Origin: Roseateles koreensis
GTDB lineage: Bacteria; Pseudomonadota; Gammaproteobacteria; Burkholderiales; Burkholderiaceae_C
Assembly: GCF_028595305.1 (NCBI RefSeq)
Contig: NZ_JAQQXS010000015.1
Span: 1 to 64,000, forward strand
DNA length: 64,000 nucleotides
Direction: 5' to 3'
Both the position numbers and the translations under genes were made by a program. Below the pieces are notes generated by a model. It saw only the letters and a list, made by a program, of their open reading frames with translations, made no database searches and was not told the DNA's origin. Numbering within the stretch: the first letter of the stretch is position 1; each line of letters begins with the position of its first letter. Of the stretch, positions 1 to 8,997 are shown piece after piece.

Positions 1-345
1 GTCAGCGCTCGCCGTCTTTGCGCAACGGTTGCAGGTCTAGAAGAAAAGCAGACAAAGAAATGGCCCTCACTGCCGGCCATAAGGGACAGGTTTTGCTTGA
101 CAGGTGGGGAAGCCCTTGTAGCTGAATTAACGTGGACCCACACGCCACCAATGGCCCCGCTGCCGATTTCTTTGCACTCCTTCACTTGAAACCGTCGAAT
201 TGAGCGGCAATTCAGCCTATCTGGCGGCGGTCATTCAAAACGACACGCATATACTTGAAGGGACGCATTTCCTGCGGTTCTCCGGGGATTTTGCGCCTGC
301 AAACAAGGTTTTTTTCTCGCTCTCACCGAAGGAAACACTCGCATC
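1..345. other. Left edge, no confident gene
   Basis: I find no supportable gene here. One plus-strand frame is open from the edge to a stop at 187-189, but it has no start inside the window and its translation does not resemble a protein I know. A second frame stops at 38-40 and could be the last dozen codons of an upstream gene. Bases from about 200 onward are the leader of the protease gene, with a Shine-Dalgarno-like GAAGGA about a dozen bases before the ATG at 346. Confidence 0.4.
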
Positions 346-1797
346 ATGGGTGCCAAATTGAAAGTTGCTGGCTGGGTCGCTGTGGGCGCCGTGGCTGGCG
401 CGCTGACCACGATGCAGTTCCAGGCCAATGCGCGCAGCAGCCTGTCGCCGCTGCCCCTGGAAGAGTTACAGCAACTCGCCGCAGTGTTCGGCATGGTCAA
501 GTCTGACTACGTTGAGCCTGTTGACGAGAAAAAGCTCATCAATGACGCCATCGCGGGCATGGTGGCGGGCCTGGACCCCCACTCACAGTTCTTCGACAAG
601 AAGAGCTTCAAAGAATTCCGTGAAGGCTCGACCGGCAAGTTCGTCGGCGTGGGCATCGAGATCGGCATGGAAGATGGCCTGGTCAAGATCGTCTCGCCCA
701 TCGAAGGGTCACCGGCGTTCCGCGCGGGCCTCAAGAGTGGCGATCTGATCAGCAAGATCGACGACACGGCGGTGCGTGGCCTCAGCCTCGACCAAGCCGT
801 CAAGCGCATGCGCGGCGAGTTGAACACCAAGGTGCAACTCACTATCTACCGCAAGAACGAGAACCGGACCTTCCCCGTCACCATCGTGCGCGAGGAGATC
901 CACCAGCAAAGCGTGCGCTACAAGATCACGGAGCCCGGCTACGCCTGGTTGCGTATCAGCCAGTTCCAGGAAAGTACGGTCGATGACTTTGCCAAGAAGC
1001 TGGAAGAAATCTACAAGCAAGAGCCCAATCTGAAGGGCCTGGTGCTTGACCTGCGCAACGACCCGGGCGGCTTGCTCGACGGGGCGGTGGCGGTGTCGGC
1101 GGCCTTCCTGCCCAAGGATGTGGAGGTGGTCAGCACCAATGGCCAGATCCCCGAGTCCAAGTCCAGCCTCAAGGCCAACCCCGAGTCCTACGCCCGCCGT
1201 GGCGGCGCCGACCCCTTGCGCAAATTGCCGGCCGCACTCAAGAAGGTGCCCCTGGTGGTGCTGGTGAACGAAGGCTCGGCCTCCGCCAGCGAGATCGTGG
1301 CCGGTGCGCTGCAAGACCACAAGCGCGCTGTCATCATGGGTGCGCAGACCTTCGGCAAGGGCTCCGTGCAGACGGTGCGTCAGCTGGGCCCGGAAACAGC
1401 CCTGAAGATCACCACCGCACGCTACTACACGCCAAGCGGGCGCAGCATCCAGGCCAAGGGCATCGTGCCTGACATCATGTTGGACGAAACCGCCGAGGGT
1501 AATGTCTTCGCCGCTTTGCGTACCCGTGAAGCCGACCTTGAAAAGCACCTCAACAACAACACCGACGCCAAGGTGGACGAAGCCAGCGAAAAAGCCCGCG
1601 AGGCCGCTCGCGAAGAGGCCCGCCAGAAGTTGGAAGCGGAATACGCCAAGAAAATGGAGCCGCCCAAGCCCCTGCCCGAGTTTGGCTCCGCCCAGGACTT
1701 CCCGCTGACCCAGGCACTCAACAAGCTCAAGGGCGAAACGGTGATGGTCTCCAAGACCGCCGTGGAGCGCAAAGCCGAGGCCAAGCCCGGCGAATAA
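346..1797 (+). CDS. S41 family carboxy-terminal processing protease (CtpA/Prc type)
   Basis: A 483-residue serine protease that should act in the periplasm, trimming C-termini of envelope proteins. A hydrophobic N-terminal segment (about residues 7-22) serves as signal or anchor. A PDZ domain follows at roughly 95-185 (GVGIEIG, then the SPAFRAGLKSGD loop). The S41 core contains LVLDLRNDPGG, the nucleophile motif EGSASASE near residue 312 and the lysine of FGKGSVQ near 338, which together form the Ser/Lys dyad of this family. The C-terminal tail (about 400-440) is rich in Glu, Lys and Ala and probably helical. The start is supported by GAAGGA upstream. A strong terminator follows, so the gene appears to end its own transcription unit. 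The exact substrate cannot be read from sequence. Confidence 0.93.
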   Translation: MGAKLKVAGWVAVGAVAGALTTMQFQANARSSLSPLPLEELQQLAAVFGMVKSDYVEPVDEKKLINDAIAGMVAGLDPHSQFFDKKSFKEFREGSTGKFVGVGIEIGMEDGLVKIVSPIEGSPAFRAGLKSGDLISKIDDTAVRGLSLDQAVKRMRGELNTKVQLTIYRKNENRTFPVTIVREEIHQQSVRYKITEPGYAWLRISQFQESTVDDFAKKLEEIYKQEPNLKGLVLDLRNDPGGLLDGAVAVSAAFLPKDVEVVSTNGQIPESKSSLKANPESYARRGGADPLRKLPAALKKVPLVVLVNEGSASASEIVAGALQDHKRAVIMGAQTFGKGSVQTVRQLGPETALKITTARYYTPSGRSIQAKGIVPDIMLDETAEGNVFAALRTREADLEKHLNNNTDAKVDEASEKAREAAREEARQKLEAEYAKKMEPPKPLPEFGSAQDFPLTQALNKLKGETVMVSKTAVERKAEAKPGE

Positions 1798-1820
1798 GCG
1801 CCAAACCGCCTGCGCCCGCA

Positions 1821-1857
1821 AATCCCCCGCAAGCCTTGCGCCCGCGGGGGATTTTTT
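1821..1857 (+). terminator. Rho-independent terminator of the S41 protease gene
   Basis: A perfect 10-bp stem, AATCCCCCGC (1821-1830) with GCGGGGGATT (1844-1853), encloses a 13-base loop and runs directly into a T tract (1852-1857). It lies 24 bases after the protease stop codon. Confidence 0.9.
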
Positions 1858-1905
1858 CTGGGAAAACCTAACTCCACCCCTACCCTGACGCCAATCCCGA
1901 CAACT

Positions 1906-2055
1906 GATGGTCACACCCGCTTTACGCTCTTCGGCGGCAAAGGCCTGATCTGGTGCGTTGGGCCGGTGGTGCTGTTGCCCACAGCCAGCAAAGACAACCT
2001 GGGCACCGGCAAGTGGGGTGCGGGCCCCAGTGGCGTGGCCCTGATTGAATCCTGA
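1906..2055 (+). pseudogene. Remnant of an outer-membrane transporter-like gene
   Basis: One frame encodes about 49 residues, including GLIWCVGPVVLLPTASKDN followed by LGTGKWGAGPSGVAL, and ends at TGA 2053-2055. From memory this resembles the core of the Phenol_MetA_deg-type outer-membrane family, where a GVGP...LPTAT...LGSGKW...GP stretch is typical. There is no start codon or signal peptide, and the remaining 200-odd residues expected of such a protein are absent on both sides. I read it as a decayed fragment left between the protease terminator and the next gene. The family assignment is from pattern recognition only. Confidence 0.45.
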
Positions 2056-2156
2056 AACTTCAGTTTCCCGAAGCGATACACGGATGAGCGCAGCGGCCCG
2101 GGCAACTGCCCCGGCCGGGCGCTGAGGTGGCACTGGGCGCACGCTATGCTTGCAAC

Positions 2157-2915
2157 ATGAATGACAAGCAACTGCTGCGCTACTCGCGCCACATCCTGCT
2201 GGACGACATCGGCATCGAAGGACAACAACGCCTGCTCGCCGCTAAAGCGCTGATCATCGGCGCGGGCGGCTTGGGCTCGCCGGTGGCGCTGTACTTGGCC
2301 ACAGCTGGGGTCGGCCACATCACCGTGATGGACGACGATGTGGTGGACCTGACCAATCTACAACGCCAGATCGCTCACACAACGGCCCGCATCGGGCAAA
2401 CCAAGGTGGAGTCCCTCAAGCAAAGCCTGGCCGCCATCAATCCCGAGATTCAGGTGCAAGCCCTGCCGCTACGCGCCGATGCCGCCTTGCTGGATCAATG
2501 GGTGAGCCAGGCAGACATCGTGCTGGACTGCTGCGACAACTTCCGCACCCGGCACGCCATCAACCGCGCCTGCGTCACACACCGCAAACCACTGGTGTCT
2601 GGCGCGGCCATTGCGTTTGACGGGCAAATCAGCCTGTTCGACAGTGCTCAGCCCGACTCACCCTGCTACGCCTGCCTCTTTCCACCCGACAGCCAGGTTG
2701 ACGAAGTGCGCTGCGCCACCATGGGCGTGTTTGCCCCTTTGGTCGGCATCATCGGCAGCATGCAAGCCGCTGAAGCCTTGAAGTGGCTGATTGGCCTGCC
2801 CACGCCGCTGGCACACCGATTGCAAATGCTGGACGCGCGCCGCATGGAGTGGAACGCGATAGAGGTCCGCCCCACCCCCGATTGCCCGGTTTGCGCGCAG
2901 GCAAGGCGAAACTGA
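2157..2915 (+). CDS. HesA/MoeB/ThiF-type adenylyltransferase (E1-like)
   Basis: A 252-residue E1-like enzyme that adenylates the C-terminal Gly-Gly of a small sulfur-carrier protein (MoaD- or ThiS-like) for molybdopterin or thiamine synthesis. The ATP-binding glycine loop IGAGGLGSP is at residues 34-42, the acidic MDDDVVDLTNLQRQ region follows, and two CxxC zinc pairs are present (CYAC and CPVC near the C-terminus). The C-terminal ATMGVFAPLVGIIGSMQAAEALK stretch is characteristic (shown here only in outline). I chose the ATG at 2157, where the conserved N-terminus MNDKQLLRYSRH begins, over an upstream in-frame GTG at 2127. MoeB and ThiF cannot be separated without the partner gene, and none is adjacent. 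Confidence 0.9.
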   Translation: MNDKQLLRYSRHILLDDIGIEGQQRLLAAKALIIGAGGLGSPVALYLATAGVGHITVMDDDVVDLTNLQRQIAHTTARIGQTKVESLKQSLAAINPEIQVQALPLRADAALLDQWVSQADIVLDCCDNFRTRHAINRACVTHRKPLVSGAAIAFDGQISLFDSAQPDSPCYACLFPPDSQVDEVRCATMGVFAPLVGIIGSMQAAEALKWLIGLPTPLAHRLQMLDARRMEWNAIEVRPTPDCPVCAQARRN

Positions 2916-2934
2916 GGGCCATTTACGGCCCCTC
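2914..2934 (+). terminator. Weak stem-loop at the end of the ThiF/MoeB gene
   Basis: GAGGGCC (2914-2920) pairs with GGCCCCTC (2927-2934) with one bulged base and an ATTTAC loop, overlapping the stop codon. No T tract follows, so termination is only a possibility. Confidence 0.3.
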
Positions 2935-3093
2935 ATCTCCGCATGCACAAGCTCAAGGCTGGCAAACTTTACTGAACGCCAATCCGGCCAAATGCCGCCC
3001 CACACCCCCGCCCGCCCTTTCCCGCCCGAGACTCACCGCTAACGCAGAGAGGACACGGTTTCAAAGCCTCCCGAGAAGCCTCCCAAGACACCC

Positions 3094-3987
3094 ATGAACA
3101 AACGCAAAGACCTGACCGCCCGCAACTTTCCCAGTGCCAAGGACGAGGCCCGTGGCCAGCGCCCGCTGCCCAACTACGAAGGCCCGGAAAGCTCCTACCG
3201 CCTGGCCTTCGACGACAGTGAATTTCTGCTGCGCGAAGAACTGCGCCCGGTGCGCATGCAGTTGGAGTTGCTCAAGCCCGAACTGATTCAGCACGACCAG
3301 GGCATCAAGTCCACCATCGTGATTTTCGGCAGTGCCCGGATCAAATCGCGCGAAGACGCTGAGCGCGCGCTGGCCGAAGCCCGTGCCGCCGCGGCCGACA
3401 CCGCAACGCTCAAGCGGGCGGAGATGCAAGTGTCCATGAGCCATTACTATGAGGAAGCACGGCGTTTCGGCGCCATCGTCACACGGGCTTCGGTCGAGCG
3501 GGCCGACCCCATCTACATCGTCACAGGCGGCGGTCCGGGTGTGATGGAGGCGGGCAACCGGGGCGCTTACGAGGCGGGCGGCAAGAGCATCGGCCTCAAC
3601 ATCGTGCTGCCTCACGAGCAGCAGCCCAACCCCTACATCACGCCGGAGTTGTGCTTCCGCTTCCACTACTTTGCGCTGCGCAAGATGCATTTCCTGATGC
3701 GCTCAGTGGCCTTGGTGTGCTTCCCCGGTGGCTACGGCACGCTCGACGAACTGTTCGAGACCATGACGTTGATTCAAACCGGCAAATGCCGGCGCCGGCC
3801 CATCCTGATGTTCGGCCGCGACTTCTGGAGCCGGCTGATCAACTTCGACCTGTTGATCGAAACCGGCATGATCAGCCCGGGCGACGAAAAGCTCTTCCAC
3901 TTCGTCGAAACCGCCGAAGAAGCTTGGGCCCTGCTTGAATCTACCTACGACCTGAACCCCATGCCCACGGCAGGCGACGGGGTTTGA
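3094..3987 (+). CDS. LOG-family (TIGR00730) Rossmann-fold protein
   Basis: A 297-residue cytoplasmic protein of the lysine-decarboxylase-like / LOG family. Members studied in plants and some bacteria are nucleotide 5'-monophosphate phosphoribohydrolases that release the base from the ribose phosphate. The two signature motifs are visible: GGGPGVMEAGNRGA (about residues 148-161) and PGGYGTLDELFE (about 211-222). An N-terminal extension of about 70 residues (basic, then helical, ending in STIVIFGSARI) makes it longer than minimal LOG proteins, as in the long bacterial subgroup. It stands alone between the ThiF/MoeB gene and arginase. The substrate is not predictable from sequence. Confidence 0.88.
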   Translation: MNKRKDLTARNFPSAKDEARGQRPLPNYEGPESSYRLAFDDSEFLLREELRPVRMQLELLKPELIQHDQGIKSTIVIFGSARIKSREDAERALAEARAAAADTATLKRAEMQVSMSHYYEEARRFGAIVTRASVERADPIYIVTGGGPGVMEAGNRGAYEAGGKSIGLNIVLPHEQQPNPYITPELCFRFHYFALRKMHFLMRSVALVCFPGGYGTLDELFETMTLIQTGKCRRRPILMFGRDFWSRLINFDLLIETGMISPGDEKLFHFVETAEEAWALLESTYDLNPMPTAGDGV

Positions 3988-4176
3988 AAGCAGCTTGCCG
4001 ATTTCAGGGGAGGCTCGCAGTTAGACTGCCGGGTTGAACCACCTGCAAACGCGGCGTGGCAGGCTCATCAAGCCGATCGACGCCCACAGCACTAGCGCTT
4101 GGAAAACGTCTGGAAAGCGCCTATCCAACACCTGGCCCGCCAGGCGCCCCAGGCAAACCCACAAGGACTCTGCACA

Positions 4177-5097
4177 ATGACCACCCTTCGATCCGTTTCT
4201 CTGGTTGGCGCTCCGACCGACATTGGCGCCGGTGCGCGCGGCGCCAGCATGGGCCCTGAGGCCTTGCGCGTGGCTGGGCTCACCGAGGCCCTGCAAAGCC
4301 ATGGCGTTGACGTGGCGGATCGTGGCAACTTGCTAGGCCCCGCCAACCCGTGGCTGCCGCCGGTGGACGGTTACCGGCATTTGAATGAAGTGACGGCGTG
4401 GAACAGCGCCGTCCATGATGCGGTCTATGCCGAACTGAAGCTGGGCCGCATGCCCATTTTGCTGGGCGGCGACCACTGCCTGGGCATCGGTTCGATCAGC
4501 GCAGTTGCCCGCCACTGCCGTGACACGGGCAAAAAATTGCGCATTTTGTGGCTCGACGCGCATGCCGACTTCAACACCAGCGCGCTGACGCCTAGCGGCA
4601 ATATCCACGGCATGCCGGTGGCCTGCCTCAGCGGCTTCGGCCCGCAGCAATTGATCGGAATCGGCGGCAAGGTGCCCGCCATCAGTCCGAAATGGGTGCG
4701 CCAGGTTGGCATTCGCAGTGTGGATGCTGGCGAAAAGCGTTTCGTCCACGAACAGGATCTGGAAGTGTTCGACATGCGCTATATCGACGAAATGGGCATG
4801 CGCCACGCCATGGAGTTAGCACTGGCCACACTCGATGCCAACACCCATCTGCATGTCAGCTTCGATGTGGACTTTCTGGACCCCGACATCGCCCCCGGCG
4901 TTGGCACCACCGTACCAGGTGGCCCGAGCTACCGTGAGGCACAGCTGTGCATGGAGATGATTGCCGACACCGGCTTCATGGCCTCGCTGGACGTGATGGA
5001 GCTGAACCCCGCCCTGGACCTGCAGAACAAAACGGCCAAGGTGGCGGTGGACTTGATTGAGTCGCTTTTTGGCAAAAGCACCCTGATGAGAAAGTAA
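4177..5097 (+). CDS. rocF: Arginase
   Basis: A 306-residue manganese enzyme that hydrolyses L-arginine to ornithine and urea. The binuclear metal site of the ureohydrolase family is complete: GGDHCLGIGS, DAHADFNT and FDVDFLDPDIAPG supply the His and Asp ligands. GASMGPEALR near the N-terminus and MASLDVMELNPALD near the C-terminus are also typical of true arginases rather than agmatinases. The ATG at 4177 is preceded by AAGGA at good spacing. In-frame codons upstream back to 4099 are not conserved-looking and are left out. A small inverted repeat (CCTGGC/GCCAGG, 4131-4144) lies in the leader. It may serve arginine catabolism alongside the nearby histidine pathway. Confidence 0.92.
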   Translation: MTTLRSVSLVGAPTDIGAGARGASMGPEALRVAGLTEALQSHGVDVADRGNLLGPANPWLPPVDGYRHLNEVTAWNSAVHDAVYAELKLGRMPILLGGDHCLGIGSISAVARHCRDTGKKLRILWLDAHADFNTSALTPSGNIHGMPVACLSGFGPQQLIGIGGKVPAISPKWVRQVGIRSVDAGEKRFVHEQDLEVFDMRYIDEMGMRHAMELALATLDANTHLHVSFDVDFLDPDIAPGVGTTVPGGPSYREAQLCMEMIADTGFMASLDVMELNPALDLQNKTAKVAVDLIESLFGKSTLMRK

Positions 5098-5124
5098 GTA
5101 TGCCGGCCTCGCTCTATCTTGCCT

Positions 5125-6681
5125 TCAGGCCAGCTTGAAAATCGCGACCGATTGGGCCAGCGCGTCCGCTTGATCTTGCAGGCTGCGCGCGGCGGCGGCT
5201 GACTCTTCGACCAAAGCGGCGTTTTGCTGGGTCATTTCATCGAGCCGGGAAATCGCGTCGCCAATCTGGTTGATGCCCGTGCTCTGCTCTGCCGTGGCAC
5301 TGCTGATCTCGGAGACCATGTGGCCCACACGGCCGATCGAATCGACAATCTCGGTCATGGTCTGCCCGGCCTTTTCAACCAGTTGGGCGCCACTCTCCAC
5401 GCTTTCGCTGCTGGCGGTGATCAAGCCCTTGATTTCCTTGGCCGCGGCGGCTGAGCGCTGGGCCAGGCTGCGCACTTCTGAAGCCACCACGGCAAAACCG
5501 CGCCCCTGCTCGCCCGCGCGAGCCGCTTCAACGGCAGCATTCAGCGCGAGGATATTGGTCTGAAAGGCGATTCCGTCAATCACCGAAATGATGTCGCTGA
5601 TCTTGTTACTGGATGCGCTGATACGCCCCATGGTGTTGACCACATCGCCCACCACCGCACCGCCCCGTTCGGCCACCTGCGCGGCCTCCATCGCCAGCCG
5701 ATTCGCTTGCCGAGAAGACTCGGCGTTATGGCTGACGCTGGCTGTCAATTGCTCCATGGCCGAGGCCGTTTCCTCCAGGCTGGCCGCCGCCTGCTCGGTG
5801 CGCTGGCTGAGGTCTTGACTCCCCATGGCTACTTCCCGAGAGGCGTTGGCAATGCTGTCGGTAGATTGGCGTACCCCTTGTACGACCTGGCTGAGCGAGG
5901 CCTGCAAGGTCGCTACACCACCCATCATCGCGGCAGTTTCGTCTTTCCCGGTCACCCGTACCGACTCGCGCAGGTCTTGATCGGCCAGGCGCGCAATAAC
6001 TCTCAAACCTTCTTGCAAAGGCTGCAAGATGGAGCGCACATTCAAGGCCGTAAAGATCAAGAGCAAGACCACCGCACTGCCCAGCACCCCCAGCAAACCG
6101 GACTGAATGGCGTTCTCGCGAGCATGGATATAGGCCACCTTCTCACGCGAGTTCTTGTCAATCAACGTGGTCATTTCCGCCAGCGCCTTATCCACCGCAC
6201 GCACCGGTGCCTTGAGAGGCTCCATCGCCTTGTTGGCACTGGCCGTGTCAGAAAATTCGCCCTTGGCCATGCGCTCGCCCACACTGGCCAGGCCGCGTTG
6301 ATAGTCGACCAGCGCCAATGTCATATCGCTCGGGTAACGCTTTATTTCAGCAGATAGGTTGAGCGCATCGATCTTCTTCAAACCCGCCATGACCTTCTCG
6401 AAGGTCTTGGTCCATTCTTCCTTGTAGCGTTCAACGGCCTTGGCATCGGCCATGTTGATCAGCATGTCTTTTTCATAACGGCGCAAATTGCCGGTGCCTG
6501 CACGCACGTCAGCCAATTGCACCAATGATTCAACGTCATTTTCAGCAAATCTAGAGAACTCGTCGCGGGACTGCATCAGACTCCAAAGCCCGAAACAGCC
6601 GACCATCAGCATCGTAAGAATCGCCAAGCCTGCCATCACATACAGACGTGCCCGGATGGTGTAGTTTCGAAGTGAAAACAT
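5125..6681 (-). CDS. Methyl-accepting chemotaxis protein
   Basis: A 518-residue transmembrane chemoreceptor with a first membrane helix near residues 14-34, a periplasmic helical sensor of about 155 residues (four-helix-bundle type, high in Lys, Ala and Glu), a second helix near 193-214, a HAMP linker, and a long cytoplasmic coiled coil. The signalling tip is textbook, with [20 protein letters not shown] followed by [17 protein letters not shown]. Glutamine/glutamate pairs on either side are likely methylation sites. The C-terminus (QSVAIFKLA) lacks the NWETF-type tail that tethers CheR/CheB. The start at 6681 has AGGAGA eight bases upstream. It is convergent with arginase and next to the hut genes, but its ligand is unknown. 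Confidence 0.93.
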   Translation of the reverse strand: MFSLRNYTIRARLYVMAGLAILTMLMVGCFGLWSLMQSRDEFSRFAENDVESLVQLADVRAGTGNLRRYEKDMLINMADAKAVERYKEEWTKTFEKVMAGLKKIDALNLSAEIKRYPSDMTLALVDYQRGLASVGERMAKGEFSDTASANKAMEPLKAPVRAVDKALAEMTTLIDKNSREKVAYIHARENAIQSGLLGVLGSAVVLLLIFTALNVRSILQPLQEGLRVIARLADQDLRESVRVTGKDETAAMMGGVATLQASLSQVVQGVRQSTDSIANASREVAMGSQDLSQRTEQAAASLEETASAMEQLTASVSHNAESSRQANRLAMEAAQVAERGGAVVGDVVNTMGRISASSNKISDIISVIDGIAFQTNILALNAAVEAARAGEQGRGFAVVASEVRSLAQRSAAAAKEIKGLITASSESVESGAQLVEKAGQTMTEIVDSIGRVGHMVSEISSATAEQSTGINQIGDAISRLDEMTQQNAALVEESAAAARSLQDQADALAQSVAIFKLA

Positions 6682-6786
6682 CGCAACGTCTCCTGATTCA
6701 CTTTGCACAAGCGTAGCAGGATGTGGTCGCGCCACAAAGCGACGTTTCCAGTACAGAGCCAGCGGTTTCGCGCGACGACCGACCGC

Positions 6787-8190
6787 TCAGCCCGCGGACT
6801 GCCACAAGGCCTGCATGGCCCCCTTGAAGTCAGCGGCAATGCGCGCCTGCTCCGCATGGCGTCCTTGGGCCAGCACCGGCCGGCCGGCGACGAACACTGC
6901 TTCAAACGGTTCACCTTGGGCGGCAAACACCAAGGCATCCAGCTGATGGGACAGCGGCACGCCCAAGAGCCCGCTGCAACTCGCGTCCAGCACCAGGAAA
7001 TCAGCCCTTGCGCCGGGTGTCAGCCCCCAAGATTTGAAGCCTGCGGGGGCCGCGCTGCCAGCCCGCACGGCTTCAAACAGGCGCGCCGCCGTGGCCGGCT
7101 CCCGCCCCGGTGCCGCGGCCACATTGCGTTGCTGTAGGCCCAGGCGTTGGCCGTACTCCAGCCAACGCAATTCTTCGCCCCAGGCGCGGGTGACGTGACT
7201 GTCTGAACCCAGGCTGATTGGCACGGCCGCGGCCAGCCAGCCCGGCAGGTCGCACAAACCGTCTCCCAGATTGCCTTCAGTGCCGGGGCAAATCACCACG
7301 CTGGCGCCGCAGGCCGCAAGCTGCGCATTTTCAGCCGGCGTGCTGTGTGTGGCATGCACCAGATGCCAGCGAGCGTCGGGTTCGAACTCGCGGCAAAGGT
7401 ACTCGATCGGGCGGCAACCGGTCGCGGCGATGCAGTCCCGCACCTCCTGCATCTGCTCTGCAATGTGAATGTGAATGGGCAGGTCTGCAGCACCCACCCG
7501 AATTTTTAAAGCCCGTATATCTTCAGCGTTAGCTGCCCGCAGGGAATGCAGGGCCACGCCCGCATTCAACAAAGGACGGCCCGCAGCGTTGATGCGCTGG
7601 CTGGCCTGCCAAACCCAGTCAGCATCGGTGCGAAAGCGCCGCTGCTCATCACGCAAGCCCAGCGCCCCAAAGCCCGAGCGGGCGTACAGCACCGGCAGCA
7701 GGGTCAGCCCCAGGCCCACCGTTGCCGCCGCGTCGGCCAAAGCCCAGCACAGGGCCAGTTCATCAGCATATGGCTGGCCGTTCTGCTGGTGTTGAAGGTA
7801 ATGAAATTCACAGACCTGGGTGTAGCCGCCGCGCAGCAACTCCAGGTAGAGCTGTGCGCCAATAGCCTGCAACTGCGCGGGCGTGATGCGCAGCGCCAGG
7901 CCGTACATACGATCGCGCCACGACCAAAAATCGTCATCGCCCGACTCGCGGCGCTCCGCCAGGCCAGCAAAGGCCCGCTGAAAGGCATGACTGTGCGCAT
8001 CCACCAAGCTGGGCAGCACCGGCCCACCCAGCACGGGCTGACCCGGCCGGTGCGCAACGCCCGTTTGCACCGATTGCCAGCAGCCGTCAGCGCCCACGCT
8101 CAAGCACACGTCGGCCTGCCAGCGCCCATCTACCCAGGCCCAGGCAGCCCAGAACTGCGTGACTTTCACGTCCGTGGTCGCGCCCGTCAT
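6787..8190 (-). CDS. hutF: Formimidoylglutamate deiminase HutF
   Basis: A 467-residue amidohydrolase that converts N-formimino-L-glutamate to N-formyl-L-glutamate and ammonia, the fourth step of the five-step histidine pathway. The metal-binding HxH lies in SLVDAHSHAFQRAF. Further motifs are HIHIAEQ, HATHST and the C-terminal SLGSDSHVTRAWGEELRWLE, matching the HutF subgroup of the amidohydrolase superfamily. Its ATG overlaps the TGA of hutG by four bases, so the two are probably translationally coupled, and it is the last gene of the leftward hut operon. I see no strong terminator between it and the chemoreceptor gene. Confidence 0.93.
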   Translation of the reverse strand: MTGATTDVKVTQFWAAWAWVDGRWQADVCLSVGADGCWQSVQTGVAHRPGQPVLGGPVLPSLVDAHSHAFQRAFAGLAERRESGDDDFWSWRDRMYGLALRITPAQLQAIGAQLYLELLRGGYTQVCEFHYLQHQQNGQPYADELALCWALADAAATVGLGLTLLPVLYARSGFGALGLRDEQRRFRTDADWVWQASQRINAAGRPLLNAGVALHSLRAANAEDIRALKIRVGAADLPIHIHIAEQMQEVRDCIAATGCRPIEYLCREFEPDARWHLVHATHSTPAENAQLAACGASVVICPGTEGNLGDGLCDLPGWLAAAVPISLGSDSHVTRAWGEELRWLEYGQRLGLQQRNVAAAPGREPATAARLFEAVRAGSAAPAGFKSWGLTPGARADFLVLDASCSGLLGVPLSHQLDALVFAAQGEPFEAVFVAGRPVLAQGRHAEQARIAADFKGAMQALWQSAG

Positions 8191-8987
8191 GTGGCAGGCC
8201 TCCAGGCCAGCAGTTGTTGCAGCAGCGCAAGCAATACGGGCTGAACCTTGGCGGCCAACTCAGCCCGGTAGTTGAAGGGTGCCCATTCGTCCATATAGCA
8301 GCGCTGGCACATTTCCAGTTGCACAGCATGCTGGTGCCGCTCAGGTTGGCCGTAATAGCGGGTGATGTAGCCGCCTTTAAACCGGCCATTCACCACATGG
8401 GTGAATTGGGTAGGCACGGCCAGCACCGCGGCCAGCCCTTTGGTGATGCCCAAATCGCAGGCGGCGCCATCTGCCGTGCCCAGATTCAGATCCGGCAAAC
8501 GGCCGCTGAACAGCCAGGGGAGTTCTGAGCGAATGCTGTGTGCATCGAACAGTACGGCATAGCCATGCTGAGCCTTCAGGCGCGACAACTCGGCCTGCAA
8601 ATTCTTGTGATACGGCAGCCAGTAGGTCTCACGGCGGCGTTGCTTCTCACGCTGGCCTGGGGTCTGCCCCTCAAGGTAGAGCGAGTCGCCGGTGAAGAAT
8701 CGGGTCGGGCACAGCTCGGTGTTGGACGCCCCCGGGTACATGGGCGTGTCGTCCGGCGGGCGATTCAAGTCAATCAGGTAGCGCGAATAGCGTGGCACGA
8801 TCAAGCTGGCACCCAGTTCGTCGGCAATGTCAGCGTAGAGCTGCTCCAAATGCCAGTCGGTATCTTCCACCTCCAGCGCACGCGGCACATAACGCCGATG
8901 CTGATCGGCAGGAATCTCAGTTCCCACATGGGGCATGCTGATCAGCAACGGCACACGCCCCGGCTTCAGCTTGAACACTTCACTCAT
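8187..8987 (-). CDS. hutG: N-formylglutamate deformylase HutG
   Basis: A 266-residue cytoplasmic hydrolase that splits N-formyl-L-glutamate into glutamate and formate, the last step of histidine degradation by the HutF/HutG route. The PHVGTEIP region, DLNRPPDD with nearby YPG, LFDAHSIRSELPWLF and the C-terminal LEMCQRCYM are characteristic of the formylglutamate amidohydrolase family. The start at 8987 has GAGGCG upstream, and in-frame sequence further upstream belongs to the end of hutI read in another frame. It sits 10 bases after hutI and overlaps hutF by four bases. Confidence 0.93.
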   Translation of the reverse strand: MSEVFKLKPGRVPLLISMPHVGTEIPADQHRRYVPRALEVEDTDWHLEQLYADIADELGASLIVPRYSRYLIDLNRPPDDTPMYPGASNTELCPTRFFTGDSLYLEGQTPGQREKQRRRETYWLPYHKNLQAELSRLKAQHGYAVLFDAHSIRSELPWLFSGRLPDLNLGTADGAACDLGITKGLAAVLAVPTQFTHVVNGRFKGGYITRYYGQPERHQHAVQLEMCQRCYMDEWAPFNYRAELAAKVQPVLLALLQQLLAWRPAT

Positions 8988-8997
8988 ACTGCGCCTC

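Noticed and set aside
1-189. Open plus-strand frame at the left edge
   Set aside because: It has no start in the window, no recognisable motif and no coding-like composition. I could not decide between a gene end and chance.
709-2142. A 477-codon open frame on the minus strand
   Set aside because: It runs antisense through the S41 protease gene and its terminator. The composition is that of a GC-driven shadow frame.
6722-6736. Small palindrome TGTGG-TCGCG-CCACA between the chemoreceptor and hutF
   Set aside because: The stem is only five base pairs with no T tract. It is too weak to call a terminator or operator.
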